Shown: positions 18,887 to 29,300 of the stretch, one piece after another
Numbering within the stretch: the first letter of the stretch is position 1
Layout of the letters: every line of letters starts with the position of its first letter
Assembly (NCBI GenBank): GCA_020636315.1
Contig: JACJYA010000001.1
Span: 1-64,000, forward strand
Reading direction: 5' to 3'
Length of the DNA: 64,000 nucleotides
DNA from: Lewinellaceae bacterium
GTDB lineage: Bacteria > Bacteroidota > Bacteroidia > Chitinophagales > Saprospiraceae
The notes under the pieces: generated by a model
Seen by the model: the letters and a program-made list of their open reading frames with translations, nothing else
Databases searched by the model: none
Told to the model about the DNA's origin: nothing
Translations under genes and position numbers: made by a program

Positions 18887-21247
18887 TCAATTTCTTTCAT
18901 CCGACATGGAAGGGGGAGCATCTTCCGGGCGGCTGCCCCATTCTTTATTCGGTTCCGGGCCCATTTCCAGCACCAGTTTGCCGCCATCGGCCAGTTCCCG
19001 GAAGTAGAACCAGGGCTTGTCCAGCGGTTTTCCGTCCAGGGTAGCCGATTGAATGTATTTGTTCTCCTTTGAATTATTAACTGCTTCGATGACGAAGGCC
19101 CCTCCCGAATAATAGCGGGGGTCGAGCTGTATGGTAATTTTGTCAAAGATCGGGCTGCCGATCTCGATAACCGGGTCTGTGGCGCACCCTCCTTTCATTT
19201 CGAACAGGCCCATGGCGCTCATGACATACCAACCGCCCATCTGCCCCTGGTCTTCGTCTCCCGGCCAGGCATCTTTGATCGCAGAGCCGTAATAGATCTC
19301 CATGATCTCTCTGGCCCAGTACTGGGTTAGCCAGGGCCTGCCGGAGTAGTTGAAGAGGTAAGCGGCCTGCATATTGGGCTGATTGCCGTGGTTGATGGGC
19401 AGGACGCCCATAGCCAGCAGGTTGTTCTCGTGGGTCCACTCGCTGTTGAACTTCCATTTCCTGGATTTTTCAAACCCGGCCTGCAGGCGCTCGTTGAACT
19501 CCTCGCGCCCCATCAGCCCGATCAGGCCGCGCAGGTCGTGAGGAACGAACCAGGTGAATTGCCAGGCATTGCCCTCCATCCAGCCCTCACCCAGAAAGGT
19601 GGAGCAGCAGTAAGGATCGAAATCCGGCACAAAAGAGCCGTCCTTTTTTCGGAGGTTCATGTAGTTTACGGTGGGGTCCCAGAGGTTCAGGTAGTTGTGG
19701 GCGCGGCGGCGGAAGTAGTAAAAATCTTCCGTTTCGCCCAGGGCCCGGGCCATTTCACTTACGGCCCAGTCGTCAAAAGCATACTCCAGGGTGTTGGAAA
19801 CCGGCCCGGTTTCGTAGGGCACGTACCCGTATTTGAGGTAATCTTCCAGGAAACGGTTGCCCACAATGCCGCTGCAAAGGTGCTTGGCCGGCAGGGTGGT
19901 TTGGATGTGTTTGATGGCCTCATAGGCCGTTTTTACATCGTAGTTGCGAATGCCTTTCTGATAAGCGGCCACGATCAGCTCGATCTCATGAGAGGCTTCC
20001 ATGATACCCGAATATTCGATGCCCGGAGGGCCTTTGGGTAGCCATCCTCCGGTTTCGTAGAGCTCCAGCAGGGCCTTCACCCATTGGTTGGCGATGTCGG
20101 GAGTGGCGAGGGTCCAGAGCTGGTTCAGGTTCCAGAAAGTGTTCCAGAAGGCGTCGCCGCCCAGCATGGGGGAATTGGGGTCGGCCAGTTGCCGGGGCTT
20201 TTCGCAAACGTCCATGTACTTGCCGTTGATATCACTCCAGGTGTTCCTTCCGGCGTAGGCGCGGTACATATTGGTGTAGAACTTCACCTTATCCGTCTCA
20301 TTCTTTCCTTCCACTCTGATGGCGCCCAGCAACTCGTTCCAGGTATTGCGGGCGTTGCGGCGCACAGCGTCGAAATCCCAGCCGAAGGGGCCTACCAGTT
20401 CCTCCTCCAGGTTGAGGCGGGCCTGCCCGATGCTCACCAGCGAAATGCCGGTTTGGATGAGCAGGGGCTTTCCGTCCCGGGTGTCAAAGTGGACGAAGGC
20501 GCCCAGATCCGTATGGTCCCAGCCGGAGAAGATGCGATCGGTATGGCGCTGCACGCCGTCGCGGGTCCATCCGTTGAAGTCCTTGAACGGTTTGTTGAAA
20601 CGGATGACAAAGTTGACGGTGTAATCGTTCCAGCCCGCTCCGCGCAGGCTCTGTGACATGGCCATCCCTTCGATCTCCGTATCGCTCACTTTCCGGATCT
20701 CGGAAAGGAAGAGCTCATTGCCGTATTCCGACTCGATATCCAGGTCGATCAGGACGCGGGCGGAATCGGTTTTCGGAAAAGTATAACGCTGGAAACCGGC
20801 GCGTGTGGTAGTGGTGAGCTCCACCTGGGTTTGATAGTCATCGAGCACTACCGAATAATAGCCGGGCTCCGCCACCTCCGTTTCATGGCGGAAGCGGGAA
20901 CGGTAGCCGGAGTCGGGGTCTTTTTCCGTCCCCGGCCGGGTTTGCAGCGGGCCCGTCTGAGGCGCCATCAACAGGCCGGCCATGGTCCACTCATGGATGT
21001 GGCTGAAGCCGGTGATGTTTTCTACGTCGTATTCATATCCTGCTTTCCAGCCGTTGCGCTCATTATCGGGGCTGAGCTTGACCATACCGAAAGGCATGGA
21101 TGGCCCGGGAAACATCATCCAGCGCGAATCGTGGTTGCCCAGCATGGGGTTCACGTAGTCCACGGGCTCTTTATCTGTATTTTTTTGAGCCTTACCTGGA
21201 AGGGCCAGGCAACCAGCCAGCACAAAAATCAGTATGGTCCTGTTCAT
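18887..21247 (-). CDS. GH92 alpha-mannosidase
   Basis: A 786-residue secreted glycoside hydrolase. GH92 enzymes are calcium-dependent inverting exo-alpha-mannosidases, mostly acting on alpha-1,2, -1,3 or -1,4 linkages of N-glycans and yeast mannan. Diagnostic features are the opening YVNPMLGNHDS, the FPGPSMPFGMVKLSPD block, GFSHIH, and the late WPGDEDQGQMGGW block near residue 665, which keeps the Asp-x-Asp pair used for catalysis. Length matches the family. The N-terminus can be read as a type I signal ending in KAQ or as a short lipoprotein signal (VLAGC); I favour the first. It lies between the sugar transporter and the FG-GAP lipoprotein in the PUL and should release mannose. Linkage preference cannot be read from sequence. 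Confidence 0.93.
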   Translation of the reverse strand: MNRTILIFVLAGCLALPGKAQKNTDKEPVDYVNPMLGNHDSRWMMFPGPSMPFGMVKLSPDNERNGWKAGYEYDVENITGFSHIHEWTMAGLLMAPQTGPLQTRPGTEKDPDSGYRSRFRHETEVAEPGYYSVVLDDYQTQVELTTTTRAGFQRYTFPKTDSARVLIDLDIESEYGNELFLSEIRKVSDTEIEGMAMSQSLRGAGWNDYTVNFVIRFNKPFKDFNGWTRDGVQRHTDRIFSGWDHTDLGAFVHFDTRDGKPLLIQTGISLVSIGQARLNLEEELVGPFGWDFDAVRRNARNTWNELLGAIRVEGKNETDKVKFYTNMYRAYAGRNTWSDINGKYMDVCEKPRQLADPNSPMLGGDAFWNTFWNLNQLWTLATPDIANQWVKALLELYETGGWLPKGPPGIEYSGIMEASHEIELIVAAYQKGIRNYDVKTAYEAIKHIQTTLPAKHLCSGIVGNRFLEDYLKYGYVPYETGPVSNTLEYAFDDWAVSEMARALGETEDFYYFRRRAHNYLNLWDPTVNYMNLRKKDGSFVPDFDPYCCSTFLGEGWMEGNAWQFTWFVPHDLRGLIGLMGREEFNERLQAGFEKSRKWKFNSEWTHENNLLAMGVLPINHGNQPNMQAAYLFNYSGRPWLTQYWAREIMEIYYGSAIKDAWPGDEDQGQMGGWYVMSAMGLFEMKGGCATDPVIEIGSPIFDKITIQLDPRYYSGGAFVIEAVNNSKENKYIQSATLDGKPLDKPWFYFRELADGGKLVLEMGPEPNKEWGSRPEDAPPSMSDERN

Positions 21248-21390
21248 CGAAATTCTTTTTTCTCAATTTTTAGTATCAGACTCCTGATTTTGATAGATAA
21301 TGTAACCTTGCACTCCTTACTAATTGCCCGATCACCCCAATCAAAAATCGCTAAATCCCAGATCACTAAATCAAATATATCTCTCTTCCC

Positions 21391-22755
21391 TCACCAGCTC
21401 TGCTCGATCTCTTCCAGCGTCTTCTCTTTGGTCTCCGGGATCTGCGTCCAGACGAAAACAAAGGCCATCATGGAAACGGCGAAAAATATCCAGAAGGTAT
21501 AAGCCGGCCCGATCTCTTCCACCAGTATGGGAAATAACTGGGTGACAAAGTAAACCGCCACCCAGACGGAAAGCGTGGCCACCGACATGGCCAGCCCCCT
21601 CAGTTTGATCGGGAAGATCTCGGAGAGGATCACCCAGGGCACCGGCCCGAAAGAGGCGGCAAAGCAGGCTACGTAGGTCAGAATGAAGATCAGGAGCACA
21701 TAGCCTCCCCAGTTGAAAAAGAAAGCCATGCCCGTTATGGCCAGGCTGATGCCCATCCCGGCGCCGCCGAACAACAGCAGTGCTTTGCGCCCGGCGCGGT
21801 CCACCAGCCAGATGGCGACAAAGGTGAACAATACGTTGATGACCCCAACGATAACGGTCTGGAAAAAAGCCGAATTGGTGCCGGTGCCCACCTCCTTGAA
21901 AATTTCCGGGGCGTAGTACATAATCGCGTTGATCCCCTGCAATTGAGTGAAAAAGGCCAGCAGAATGCCAATGACGATGGCCTTGCGGAAGCGCCCGCCG
22001 AAGAGCTCCCGAAGGGTGCCCGATTCTTCTTTCAGCGTCTCTTTGATCTCCTGCAGGATCGCTTTGGCCCGGCCAAGGCCGTTGATCCTGGTAAGAATGC
22101 CAAGAGCCTCCTCCTCTCTGCCTTCTTTGGCCAGCCAGCGCGGGCTTTCCGGGACGAAGAACATGGCGACAAAGAACAGGATGGCCGGCAGGGTTTCCGA
22201 GCCGAGCATGTAGCGCCAGCCCCATTCTACATTCCAGGCTTCATCGCCCATATTCTGCACCAGGAGGTTGACGAAAAATATCAGCAATATACCGATGACG
22301 ATGGCCAGTTGGTATAACGACACCAACATGCCCCGCACCTTTGCCGGCGCCAGTTCGGTAATGTAGAGCGGCGACAACATGGAAGCGGCGCCCACGCCCA
22401 GCCCGCCCACAAACCGGGCAAGGGCAAACTGAGTAAGGTTATTGGGCAGGGCTGATCCGATGGCCGAAATGCCAAACAAGAAAGCGGTCAGGATCAGGAT
22501 CTTTTTCCGCCCGAACCGGTCGCTCATATATCCGGCGAACATAGCCCCGAATATACAGCCGATAATGGCACTGGAGGCCGCCCAGCCCTTCATGGCGGCC
22601 GTCAGTTCGAACTTCTCCTGCAGGAAACCGATGGCGCCCGAAATGACGGCCGTGTCATAACCGAACAGCAGGCCGCCCAGAGCAGCTACTGCCGTCAGTA
22701 CATAGACGACACCCATGTTGACGGGCTCGGCGGAAGATTGATTTGTTGTTGGCAT
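21391..22755 (-). CDS. Sugar-porter family MFS transporter
   Basis: A 454-residue protein with twelve predicted helices and the full set of sugar-porter signatures. These are GGLLFGYDTAVISGA in helix 1, DRFGRKK after helix 2, PLYITELAPAKVRG, PESPRWL before the central loop, QLQGINAIMYYAP in helix 7 and PETKEKTLEEIE at the end. Relatives such as XylE, GalP and GlcP are proton or sodium symporters for hexoses and pentoses. In this locus it sits between ManA and GH92 and is best read as the inner-membrane uptake system for mannose. A 143-base spacer separates it from GH92, so a minor internal promoter is possible. Confidence 0.92.
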   Translation of the reverse strand: MPTTNQSSAEPVNMGVVYVLTAVAALGGLLFGYDTAVISGAIGFLQEKFELTAAMKGWAASSAIIGCIFGAMFAGYMSDRFGRKKILILTAFLFGISAIGSALPNNLTQFALARFVGGLGVGAASMLSPLYITELAPAKVRGMLVSLYQLAIVIGILLIFFVNLLVQNMGDEAWNVEWGWRYMLGSETLPAILFFVAMFFVPESPRWLAKEGREEEALGILTRINGLGRAKAILQEIKETLKEESGTLRELFGGRFRKAIVIGILLAFFTQLQGINAIMYYAPEIFKEVGTGTNSAFFQTVIVGVINVLFTFVAIWLVDRAGRKALLLFGGAGMGISLAITGMAFFFNWGGYVLLIFILTYVACFAASFGPVPWVILSEIFPIKLRGLAMSVATLSVWVAVYFVTQLFPILVEEIGPAYTFWIFFAVSMMAFVFVWTQIPETKEKTLEEIEQSW

Positions 22756-22792
22756 GTTGTTCTGTATTACTCTTTTGATTTTTCAATACCGG

Positions 22793-24586
22793 CTAAGTCC
22801 GCACAAAGGCCTTTATGGTCGCACACTCCTTTCCTTCACTTTCTCCGTATGGCCGGATACTGTAAGCCCCTACTGCCGCCGGAACAATAAAGGTTTCTGC
22901 GTAGTGGACGACGAAAGGCTCAAAGGCGCCGTCCGGGCTCTCCACTATAGCCTCTCTCCCTTCCACCAGGTTGAGCACATTGACCCCGCCGCCGGTATGG
23001 TGATCCACTTTTCCGGTAAACCAGTGCCGGCGGGACTCGATGAATTCCAGCTTGTGCAGGCCCGTCTTTTCCTCTCTCCACCCCTTGCCTTCCGCTACCG
23101 GCTCGATGCGGTTGACCAGGTTCCGGCCCACCCAGGAGGTGTCCCGTTGCCACTGGATCACATTCCTGCCGTGCTCAATGTTGATGGGCCGTGGTTTGCC
23201 GTCCAGCCCCAGCCTTCCCCAGTCCCACAGCTTGAAAGTGAAAATGTAGGGCGTAGCGCTGATCTCCAGCACCATACTGTCTTTGCCGGAGCAATGAACG
23301 GTTCCGGCGGGAATGAGAAAGTGGTCGTGTTTGCGCACCGGCCATTTTTCCACGTACTGTTCCGCCTCAAAGGGTGCTCCACCGTTCTGAGCGTCCTGAA
23401 GTGCTTTGATCATAGCTTCTTTATCGATACCCTCTTTAAGCCCCAGATACACGAAAGCCTCCTCTCCGGCATCCAGCAGGTAATAGCTTTCATCCTGCGT
23501 ATAGTGCATCCCGAAATGCTCCTGTATGTATTCCGTAAGGGGGTGAACCTGCAAGCTGAGGTTTCCTCCGCCCATGGTGTCCAGGAAATCGAACCGGATG
23601 GGAAACTCGGGGCCGAAACGCGAATAGACACTGCCGCCCAGCAGCTCTTCCGGGTGAAAGAATACCAGGTTGACGGAGGGTATTTCCACCACCGCCTCAC
23701 CGTAGCCCAGCAGCAGGCTGTTCTCCTCCGGTACGCAGTCAAAACACCAGGCGTAGTTGGGGAGCGAGGGGTCCAGGCCGCAGACTTTCTTCATCCACTG
23801 CCCGCCCCAGGGCCCGGGGTCGAAAAAGGGCGCCACCCGAAACGGCCTGCAGATAGCCTGTTTCAACCCCGCCAAAAGTGCTTCTCCGCTGACCATCTTC
23901 GGTTGCCCGGGTTTATTGGTATCGAGCAGGAAATCGCTTCGGGGCAGCAGTTGTTTTTTGACCCGGTCACAAACGCGCCAGTCCACGAAGTAAGCTCGTT
24001 TGTACTGCCGCGCAAAATCCTCTGTGAAATTGGTGGCGCCCAGGTTGGCTACCTCGTGCCGGCGCATGCGCTGCTGGATCTCCCAGCGCGCCATATCGGC
24101 GTAAGCCAGCACATCCCATTTCTCGGCGAGGTGAGCAGCCCCAACACCCAAAACCAGCACCAGGCCGCGCTCCACACCCCTCAACTGCCGACGGGCCGCC
24201 TCCAGCTTGCCGGGATCGAAGAACCTGTCAATGGTGAGCCGGGTCATAAATCCGAAGATGCGGTCGTCTGTAACATCCGGAAAGGTAAGCTCATCGAGCT
24301 GCTCCTCGGATAGATATGCCTTTTCGGCCTCAATAACTACAACAGGGCGCAGGCGCTCCAACAATGCCTTTCGGGCTTCCTGTTCCTCTACTCCATGGTA
24401 GCATTCGACCACCAGGACGGCCTTTTCCCGGCTGGTGTCAGGAAGCTGCTGCCGGATCGCTTCAGCTATGGCTTCCCAGCCGGAAAAGCAGCCCCTTTCA
24501 AACCCCGGAACCTTCACAACTGGGAACTTATCGTAATTTGACTGCAAGTTTTCTGTTCTTTTGTTTTCTTTAAAACTATAGGCCAA
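22793..24586 (-). CDS. manA: Mannose-6-phosphate isomerase with extra N-terminal domain
   Basis: The C-terminal two thirds is a class I phosphomannose isomerase, which converts mannose-6-phosphate to fructose-6-phosphate. The zinc ligands are visible as Gln346 and His348 (LSLQVHP), Glu366 (DESYYLL) and His431 (IPAGTVHCSG). Residues 1-225 form a separate domain that resembles nucleotide-kinase folds in its strand order (KAVLVVECYHG, PVVVIEAEKAYL, ERGLVLVLGVGA) but has no P-loop. At 597 residues it is far longer than ordinary ManA (about 310-390). The start is a TTG at 24586, touching a palindrome; no in-frame ATG exists before residue 114, so the exact start is uncertain. It lies 37 bases upstream of the MFS gene and supplies the last step of mannose use. 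Confidence 0.88.
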   Translation of the reverse strand: MAYSFKENKRTENLQSNYDKFPVVKVPGFERGCFSGWEAIAEAIRQQLPDTSREKAVLVVECYHGVEEQEARKALLERLRPVVVIEAEKAYLSEEQLDELTFPDVTDDRIFGFMTRLTIDRFFDPGKLEAARRQLRGVERGLVLVLGVGAAHLAEKWDVLAYADMARWEIQQRMRRHEVANLGATNFTEDFARQYKRAYFVDWRVCDRVKKQLLPRSDFLLDTNKPGQPKMVSGEALLAGLKQAICRPFRVAPFFDPGPWGGQWMKKVCGLDPSLPNYAWCFDCVPEENSLLLGYGEAVVEIPSVNLVFFHPEELLGGSVYSRFGPEFPIRFDFLDTMGGGNLSLQVHPLTEYIQEHFGMHYTQDESYYLLDAGEEAFVYLGLKEGIDKEAMIKALQDAQNGGAPFEAEQYVEKWPVRKHDHFLIPAGTVHCSGKDSMVLEISATPYIFTFKLWDWGRLGLDGKPRPINIEHGRNVIQWQRDTSWVGRNLVNRIEPVAEGKGWREEKTGLHKLEFIESRRHWFTGKVDHHTGGGVNVLNLVEGREAIVESPDGAFEPFVVHYAETFIVPAAVGAYSIRPYGESEGKECATIKAFVRT

Positions 24587-24617
24587 ACCTTTGAGGTTTT
24601 GAAAACCTCAAAGGTTT
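24585..24617. repeat. Perfect 16-bp palindrome between susD and manA
   Basis: Arms aaacctttgaggtttt (24585-24600) and its reverse complement (24602-24617) surround a single central base. It begins 14 bases after the susD stop and touches the manA start. A smaller relative, aaacctttaaggttt, lies at 26146-26160 just upstream of susD. It could attenuate or stabilise the operon mRNA. Confidence 0.55.
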
Positions 24618-24630
24618 AAAGTTTACCTCC

Positions 24631-26124
24631 CTAATACCCCGGATTCTGAGGCAGCAGGTTGGGGTTCAGGTCGATCTCTTCCTGCGGCACGGGAAAGAGG
24701 TTGTGAAAGGGCTGAGGCTGGACACCGGGCTTGGCCTTCGGCACCTGCTCTTCCAGTCGGCCGAAACGCACCAGGTCGAACCAGCGCTGGCCCTCAGCCA
24801 CGAACTCCCACTGCCGCTCTTGTAAGAGCGCGTCTTTGAATCCCTGGTAGGAAAGCCCCGACAAGTCAGGCAGAATGGGCAGTTCTTCCGTACCGTTGAA
24901 ACGGGCCCGCTTGCGAACGCTGTTGATGGCCTGATAGGCCTCGGCCGTGGGGCCGTTGTTCAGCTCATTGAGGGCTTCTGCGTACATCAGCAGGACGTCC
25001 GAATAGCGCAGGTAAGGAAAATCATTGTCGGTATTGCCCGCGGCCGGCTCGCCGATGCGGTCCCAGTACTTCTGTATGTGCGGTTCGACGGTAGTGGTGG
25101 ATCCGTCGGTATTGTGGATCGTAGTCAGCAGCGTCACCTCCCGCCTGCGGTCCTGCGGATCGTAGGAATCGTAGAGGAACTGAGTGGCCACCTGCCAGCC
25201 CTGGGCATTGACCCCGGGGATCTCCCCGGACAATTCGCGCGGCAAAAGCCGCACATTGAACTGCCCAACCTCCCAGAATGAGATGGTGTTGTTGGCCGTG
25301 CCAAAACCGATGTTAAAAACGGATTCCTTGCCGTTTTCATTAGCCAGCCGGAAAACTTCGGCAAAATCTTCCCACAATCCGTAATTGCCCGAAGATATCA
25401 CTGCCTGGCAGTGATCAATGCACTCCTGCCAGCTGCCCAGGGTGAGGTGTACTTTGGCCGCCAGGGCGTTGGCAGCCCCCAGTGTCGCCCGGCCAAGTCC
25501 CTCCCCGGCAGAATAAGAAGCCGGCAGGTTTTGCTTGGCAAACTGCAGGTCCTGAAGGATTTGATCATAAACCTGAGCGGCCGGGGTGCGGGCCGGGGTC
25601 AATTCCGCATTCAGGCTAAGGACCAGAGGGATATCCCCGAACAGGCGCACCAGGTCGAAATAGAGCATGCCCCGCAGGAAATGGGCCTCCCCAAGCAGGC
25701 GGTTCTTCAAACCTTCATCCATTTCCACCCGGGGAATGCCTTCGATGGCGAAATTGGCATTGCTGATGCCTTTATAAGCATTTCGCCAGATGTCGTACAG
25801 GAAGGAATTGACGGGTTTGAAAGTGAAAGTTTCCAGTTGGTCCAGGTCGGGGTTGCCGGCCTGCCGGTTCTCCATATCGTCGGAGGCCAGCCCCGCCACC
25901 ACCCAGTAACTGCTGTGGTAAACTCCTCCGAAGGTAGGAGGCGAACTGGTGGAATTCAGGATGGCGTAAATAGAGTTGACCGCAGCCACGGCGTCATTTG
26001 ACGTCTGGAAATAATTCTCCACAAAGACCTGGTCTTTGGGGTTTTCTTCCAGCAGGTTCCGGCAGGCCGGCAACAGGCCGGCTGCCAGGAATAACATAAC
26101 TAAAATGTGGATGTATCTTTTCAT
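24631..26124 (-). CDS. SusD/RagB-type outer-membrane glycan-binding lipoprotein
   Basis: A 497-residue surface lipoprotein with its signal ending LLPAC (Cys21). It has the SusD hallmarks: an N-terminal NLLEENPKDQV segment, TPR-like helical repeats in the first half, and the C-terminal block with FPYLRYSDVLLMYAEALNEL and LLQERQWEFVAEGQRWFDLVRFG. SusD proteins cap the SusC barrel like a lid, capture oligosaccharides and deliver them to the pore. The gene follows susC, but with an unusually long, repeat-filled gap of 231 bases. The substrate is presumably a mannosyl oligosaccharide, judged from the GH92 and ManA neighbours. Confidence 0.93.
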   Translation of the reverse strand: MKRYIHILVMLFLAAGLLPACRNLLEENPKDQVFVENYFQTSNDAVAAVNSIYAILNSTSSPPTFGGVYHSSYWVVAGLASDDMENRQAGNPDLDQLETFTFKPVNSFLYDIWRNAYKGISNANFAIEGIPRVEMDEGLKNRLLGEAHFLRGMLYFDLVRLFGDIPLVLSLNAELTPARTPAAQVYDQILQDLQFAKQNLPASYSAGEGLGRATLGAANALAAKVHLTLGSWQECIDHCQAVISSGNYGLWEDFAEVFRLANENGKESVFNIGFGTANNTISFWEVGQFNVRLLPRELSGEIPGVNAQGWQVATQFLYDSYDPQDRRREVTLLTTIHNTDGSTTTVEPHIQKYWDRIGEPAAGNTDNDFPYLRYSDVLLMYAEALNELNNGPTAEAYQAINSVRKRARFNGTEELPILPDLSGLSYQGFKDALLQERQWEFVAEGQRWFDLVRFGRLEEQVPKAKPGVQPQPFHNLFPVPQEEIDLNPNLLPQNPGY

Positions 26125-26189
26125 GCTGATGAATTTCTTGAATTTAAACCTTTAAGGTTTTTCCTCATCCTGCCAGTTCAGTGGTGTTA

Positions 26190-26350
26190 GGAGACTGTCT
26201 CAAAAGATTAAATCAAAATATTGCCTCAAAATAATATTCTGCCCTAGCTGCCCGTCCGGTTCTCCCCTTCGGGGAGTTAGAGGGGCTGGGACGGGCAGCA
26301 AAACATTATTTTGGAGCCTTTTTCAAGTAATTACTTTTGAGACAGCCTCC
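26190..26350. repeat. 161-bp imperfect palindromic element between susC and susD
   Basis: Terminal arms at 26190-26206 and 26334-26350 match at 16 of 17 positions (ggagRctgtctcaaaag). Inside, further pairing surrounds a 52-base core (26245-26296) that is identical to 59476-59527 elsewhere in the window. The whole unit can fold into a long hairpin and looks like a mobile or dispersed repeat rather than a simple terminator. Confidence 0.65.
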
Positions 26351-26355
26351 TTATC

Positions 26356-29300
26356 TTAGAACCCCAGTTGAACGCCGACGATCGCCGTCCGCGCCAGCGG
26401 ATAGCTTCCGTAATCGATGCCCTGCAGGAGGTTGTTCTGCCCAAAGGCATTGATCTCCGGATCATACCCCCGGTAATCGGTGAGGGTATAGAGGTTGTTC
26501 ACCGTCACATACAAACGGGCGGAACTCATTCCGGCCTTGCTCAGCCATCGCGCCGGGAAGGTGTAGCCCAGCGTGATGTTCTTGATGCGAATAAAGGACC
26601 CGTTTTCCACCTGTGCATCGCTGAAGATATTCCGCTCATTGGGGTTTATTTTGGGGTATTCGTTGTTCGGGTTTTCCTCCGTCCAGCGGTTTTCCCAGAA
26701 TTCTGTCAGCACATTGGTTTCTCCGGCCATGGTGCCGATCTCGAACAGATAAGCATTGACGATCTCGTTGCCATGGACTCCCTGTATGAAGACTGACAGG
26801 TCAAGCCCTTTGAAAGAGAAGGTGTTGGCCAGCCCCCAGATGAAAGCCGGGTTGGCGTTGCCGATGATGGTGCGGTCGGCCTCGTCGATCACACCGTCCG
26901 GCTGGCCAGTCAGGTTGCCTTCTGCATCCCTGCCGTTGATGTCCTCATAACGGCGGTCTCCGGCTTCCGCATCCTGGCCGCGAAGAACTGGAGATGACTG
27001 GGCTTCGGCATCCGACTGGAAGATGCCGGCCGACTTCAGCCCGAAGAAGGTGCCCAGAGGCTGGCCCACCCGCAGGATGCTCCATCCTGCGGGCGCCTGG
27101 AGCACACCGGGAACGGGGATGTCACTGTCGCTGGACAGCTCGGTGATCTCGTTTCGGTTCGCGGAAAAGTTCAGGCTGGTCTGCCAGAGGAAGGCCCCGG
27201 TGGTATTCCGGGAGTTCACCGCCACCTCAAAACCCTGGTTCTTCAGTCCTCCGATGTTGGCCAGGTAGGAGGAGAAGCCGGTGGTGGTGGGCAGCGGAGC
27301 GAACAGCAGCAGGTCGGTTGTATTTTTCTGATATAAATCAGCCGTGAAACCAATGCGGCCTTCCAGAAACTCTGCATCGATGCCCAGATCCGCCTGGTTG
27401 GTCCGTTCCCATTTCAGGCCGGGGTTGGGGTAGCGGAGGGGCTCCTGCCCGATGTAGGGCTCGTCGTTGTTGAACACCCCCTGCCCTAGCGGCCCGACGG
27501 TCGCCAGGGAGCCGAAGGGGCCGATCTCCTGGTTGCCGATGATGCCGTAGCTAAACCGGGCCTTCAGGCTGGTAAAGACGCCCAGTTTCTCAATGAAAGG
27601 CTCCTGGTGGAGTTTCCATGCCACAGAACCCGAGGGGAAAAACCCGTATTTGCTGTCCTCTCCGAATTTGGAAGCGCCGTCCAGGCGGCCGGTGACGGTG
27701 AAAAGGTATTTATCATCCAGGGTATAATTGACGCGGCCGAGATAGGAAATGATGCCCCAGGAAGATTCTCCGTTAGCCGGCGGCTGGGGGTTCAGCGCAC
27801 TGCCCAGGTTGTGGTAGCCGGTCCGGTTGTCCGGGAAATCCAGGGCGAAGGTAAAGAGGCGTTCCGACTGAAACCCCTGGAAAGTGGCGCCCGCCAGGGC
27901 GTCGATGGCGTGCTTTTCCTTCAGGGTTCGCTTGTAATTCAGGGTGAATTCCGTCAGCCAGGTAAAGCCGTCAACAGTGGCCACAACCGCTTCGCCGTTA
28001 TTGGCCTCGGTGCGTTTGAGGAAGTTGGGTACGAAGCGGTTTTCCTTGACCGAGTAGCCGTCGATGCCGACGCTGGCCTTCAGGTTGAGGCCCTCCGCCA
28101 GGAGAAGGGTGCCGTAGGCGCTGCCGATCACTCTGGAGTTTTTGGAAATATTATCCGTTTCCGCCGCATCGGCCACCGGGTTGGCGAGGTTCCGCCCCCG
28201 GTCATCTTCAAAGGTATATCCGCCGGGTTCGCTCTCGTCCAGCACCGGAAGCGTCGGCGGGAAGAGCAGAGCAGAAGCGGTAGCTCCGGGCAGCAGAACG
28301 CCGGTGCCCGGGCTCTGGGCGCCGGTCAGCACCCCTCTGGAGTTGATGTGGCTCAGGCTGATGCTGGCGCCTACTCTGACCCTGTCATTGACTTTCTGGT
28401 CGAGGTTGGTGCGCAGGTTGTAGCGTTCGAAATCGGAATTGAGAATGATGCCCTTTTGCAGGTAATAACCGCCGGAAACCGAATATTGGGTATTGGCGTT
28501 GCCCCCCAATGCACTCAGCTGATAACTTTGCATGGGCGCCTGCTGAAAGATGGCTTCCTGCCAGTTGGTGCCGGCGCCGATCTTGTCGGGGATAAGGTAT
28601 CGGGGATCGACCGGAAAGCCGGCGTCCTTGTTGAAGGCATTGATGTAATTGGCAAAGCCTTCCCCGTCCAGCATATCCAGCTGCTGTTGAACCTCCTGCA
28701 AGCCATAAAAGGCGTCCAGCGTAATGGATGAGCGGCCCTCTTTGCCCCGCTTGGTCGTGATCAGTACGACCCCGTTGGCGCCTCTGGAGCCGTACATGGC
28801 CGTTGCCGAAGCATCCTTGAGAATCTCAATAGACTCGATGTCGCTGGGGTTGATGGCGGACAAGCCGTTGAGGTTGCTGCCGGCGACGCCGCCGACATTG
28901 GTCTGGCTGTTATCACTGGTGATGAGCATGCCATCGACGACGTAAAGCGGCTCATTGCCGGCATTGATGGAACTGCTGCCCCGGATGCGGATAGAAGTTT
29001 CCCCTCCCGGGCGGCCGCTCACCTGAGTAACCTGAACACCTGCCGCCCTGCCCTGCAGGGCCTGATCGAGAGAGGTGGGCGCCGTGCGCAGCAGGTCTTC
29101 ACCCGAGATCGAAGAGACCGACCCGGTCAGGTCGCTTTTCTTTACCTGTCCGTAGGCGATGACCACGACGTCATCCAGCAATTCGGCTTCCTGAAACAGC
29201 TCCACATTGATCACCGATTGCGCCCCCACCTCAATTTCCTGAGGGGTATAACCCACGTAGGTGAACACCAGGGCGGCCGATCCTGCGGGCACCCGCAATT

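Noticed and set aside
22754..24313. Plus-strand open frame opposite ManA
   Set aside because: ManA carries intact zinc ligands on the other strand; the frame has no recognisable protein features.
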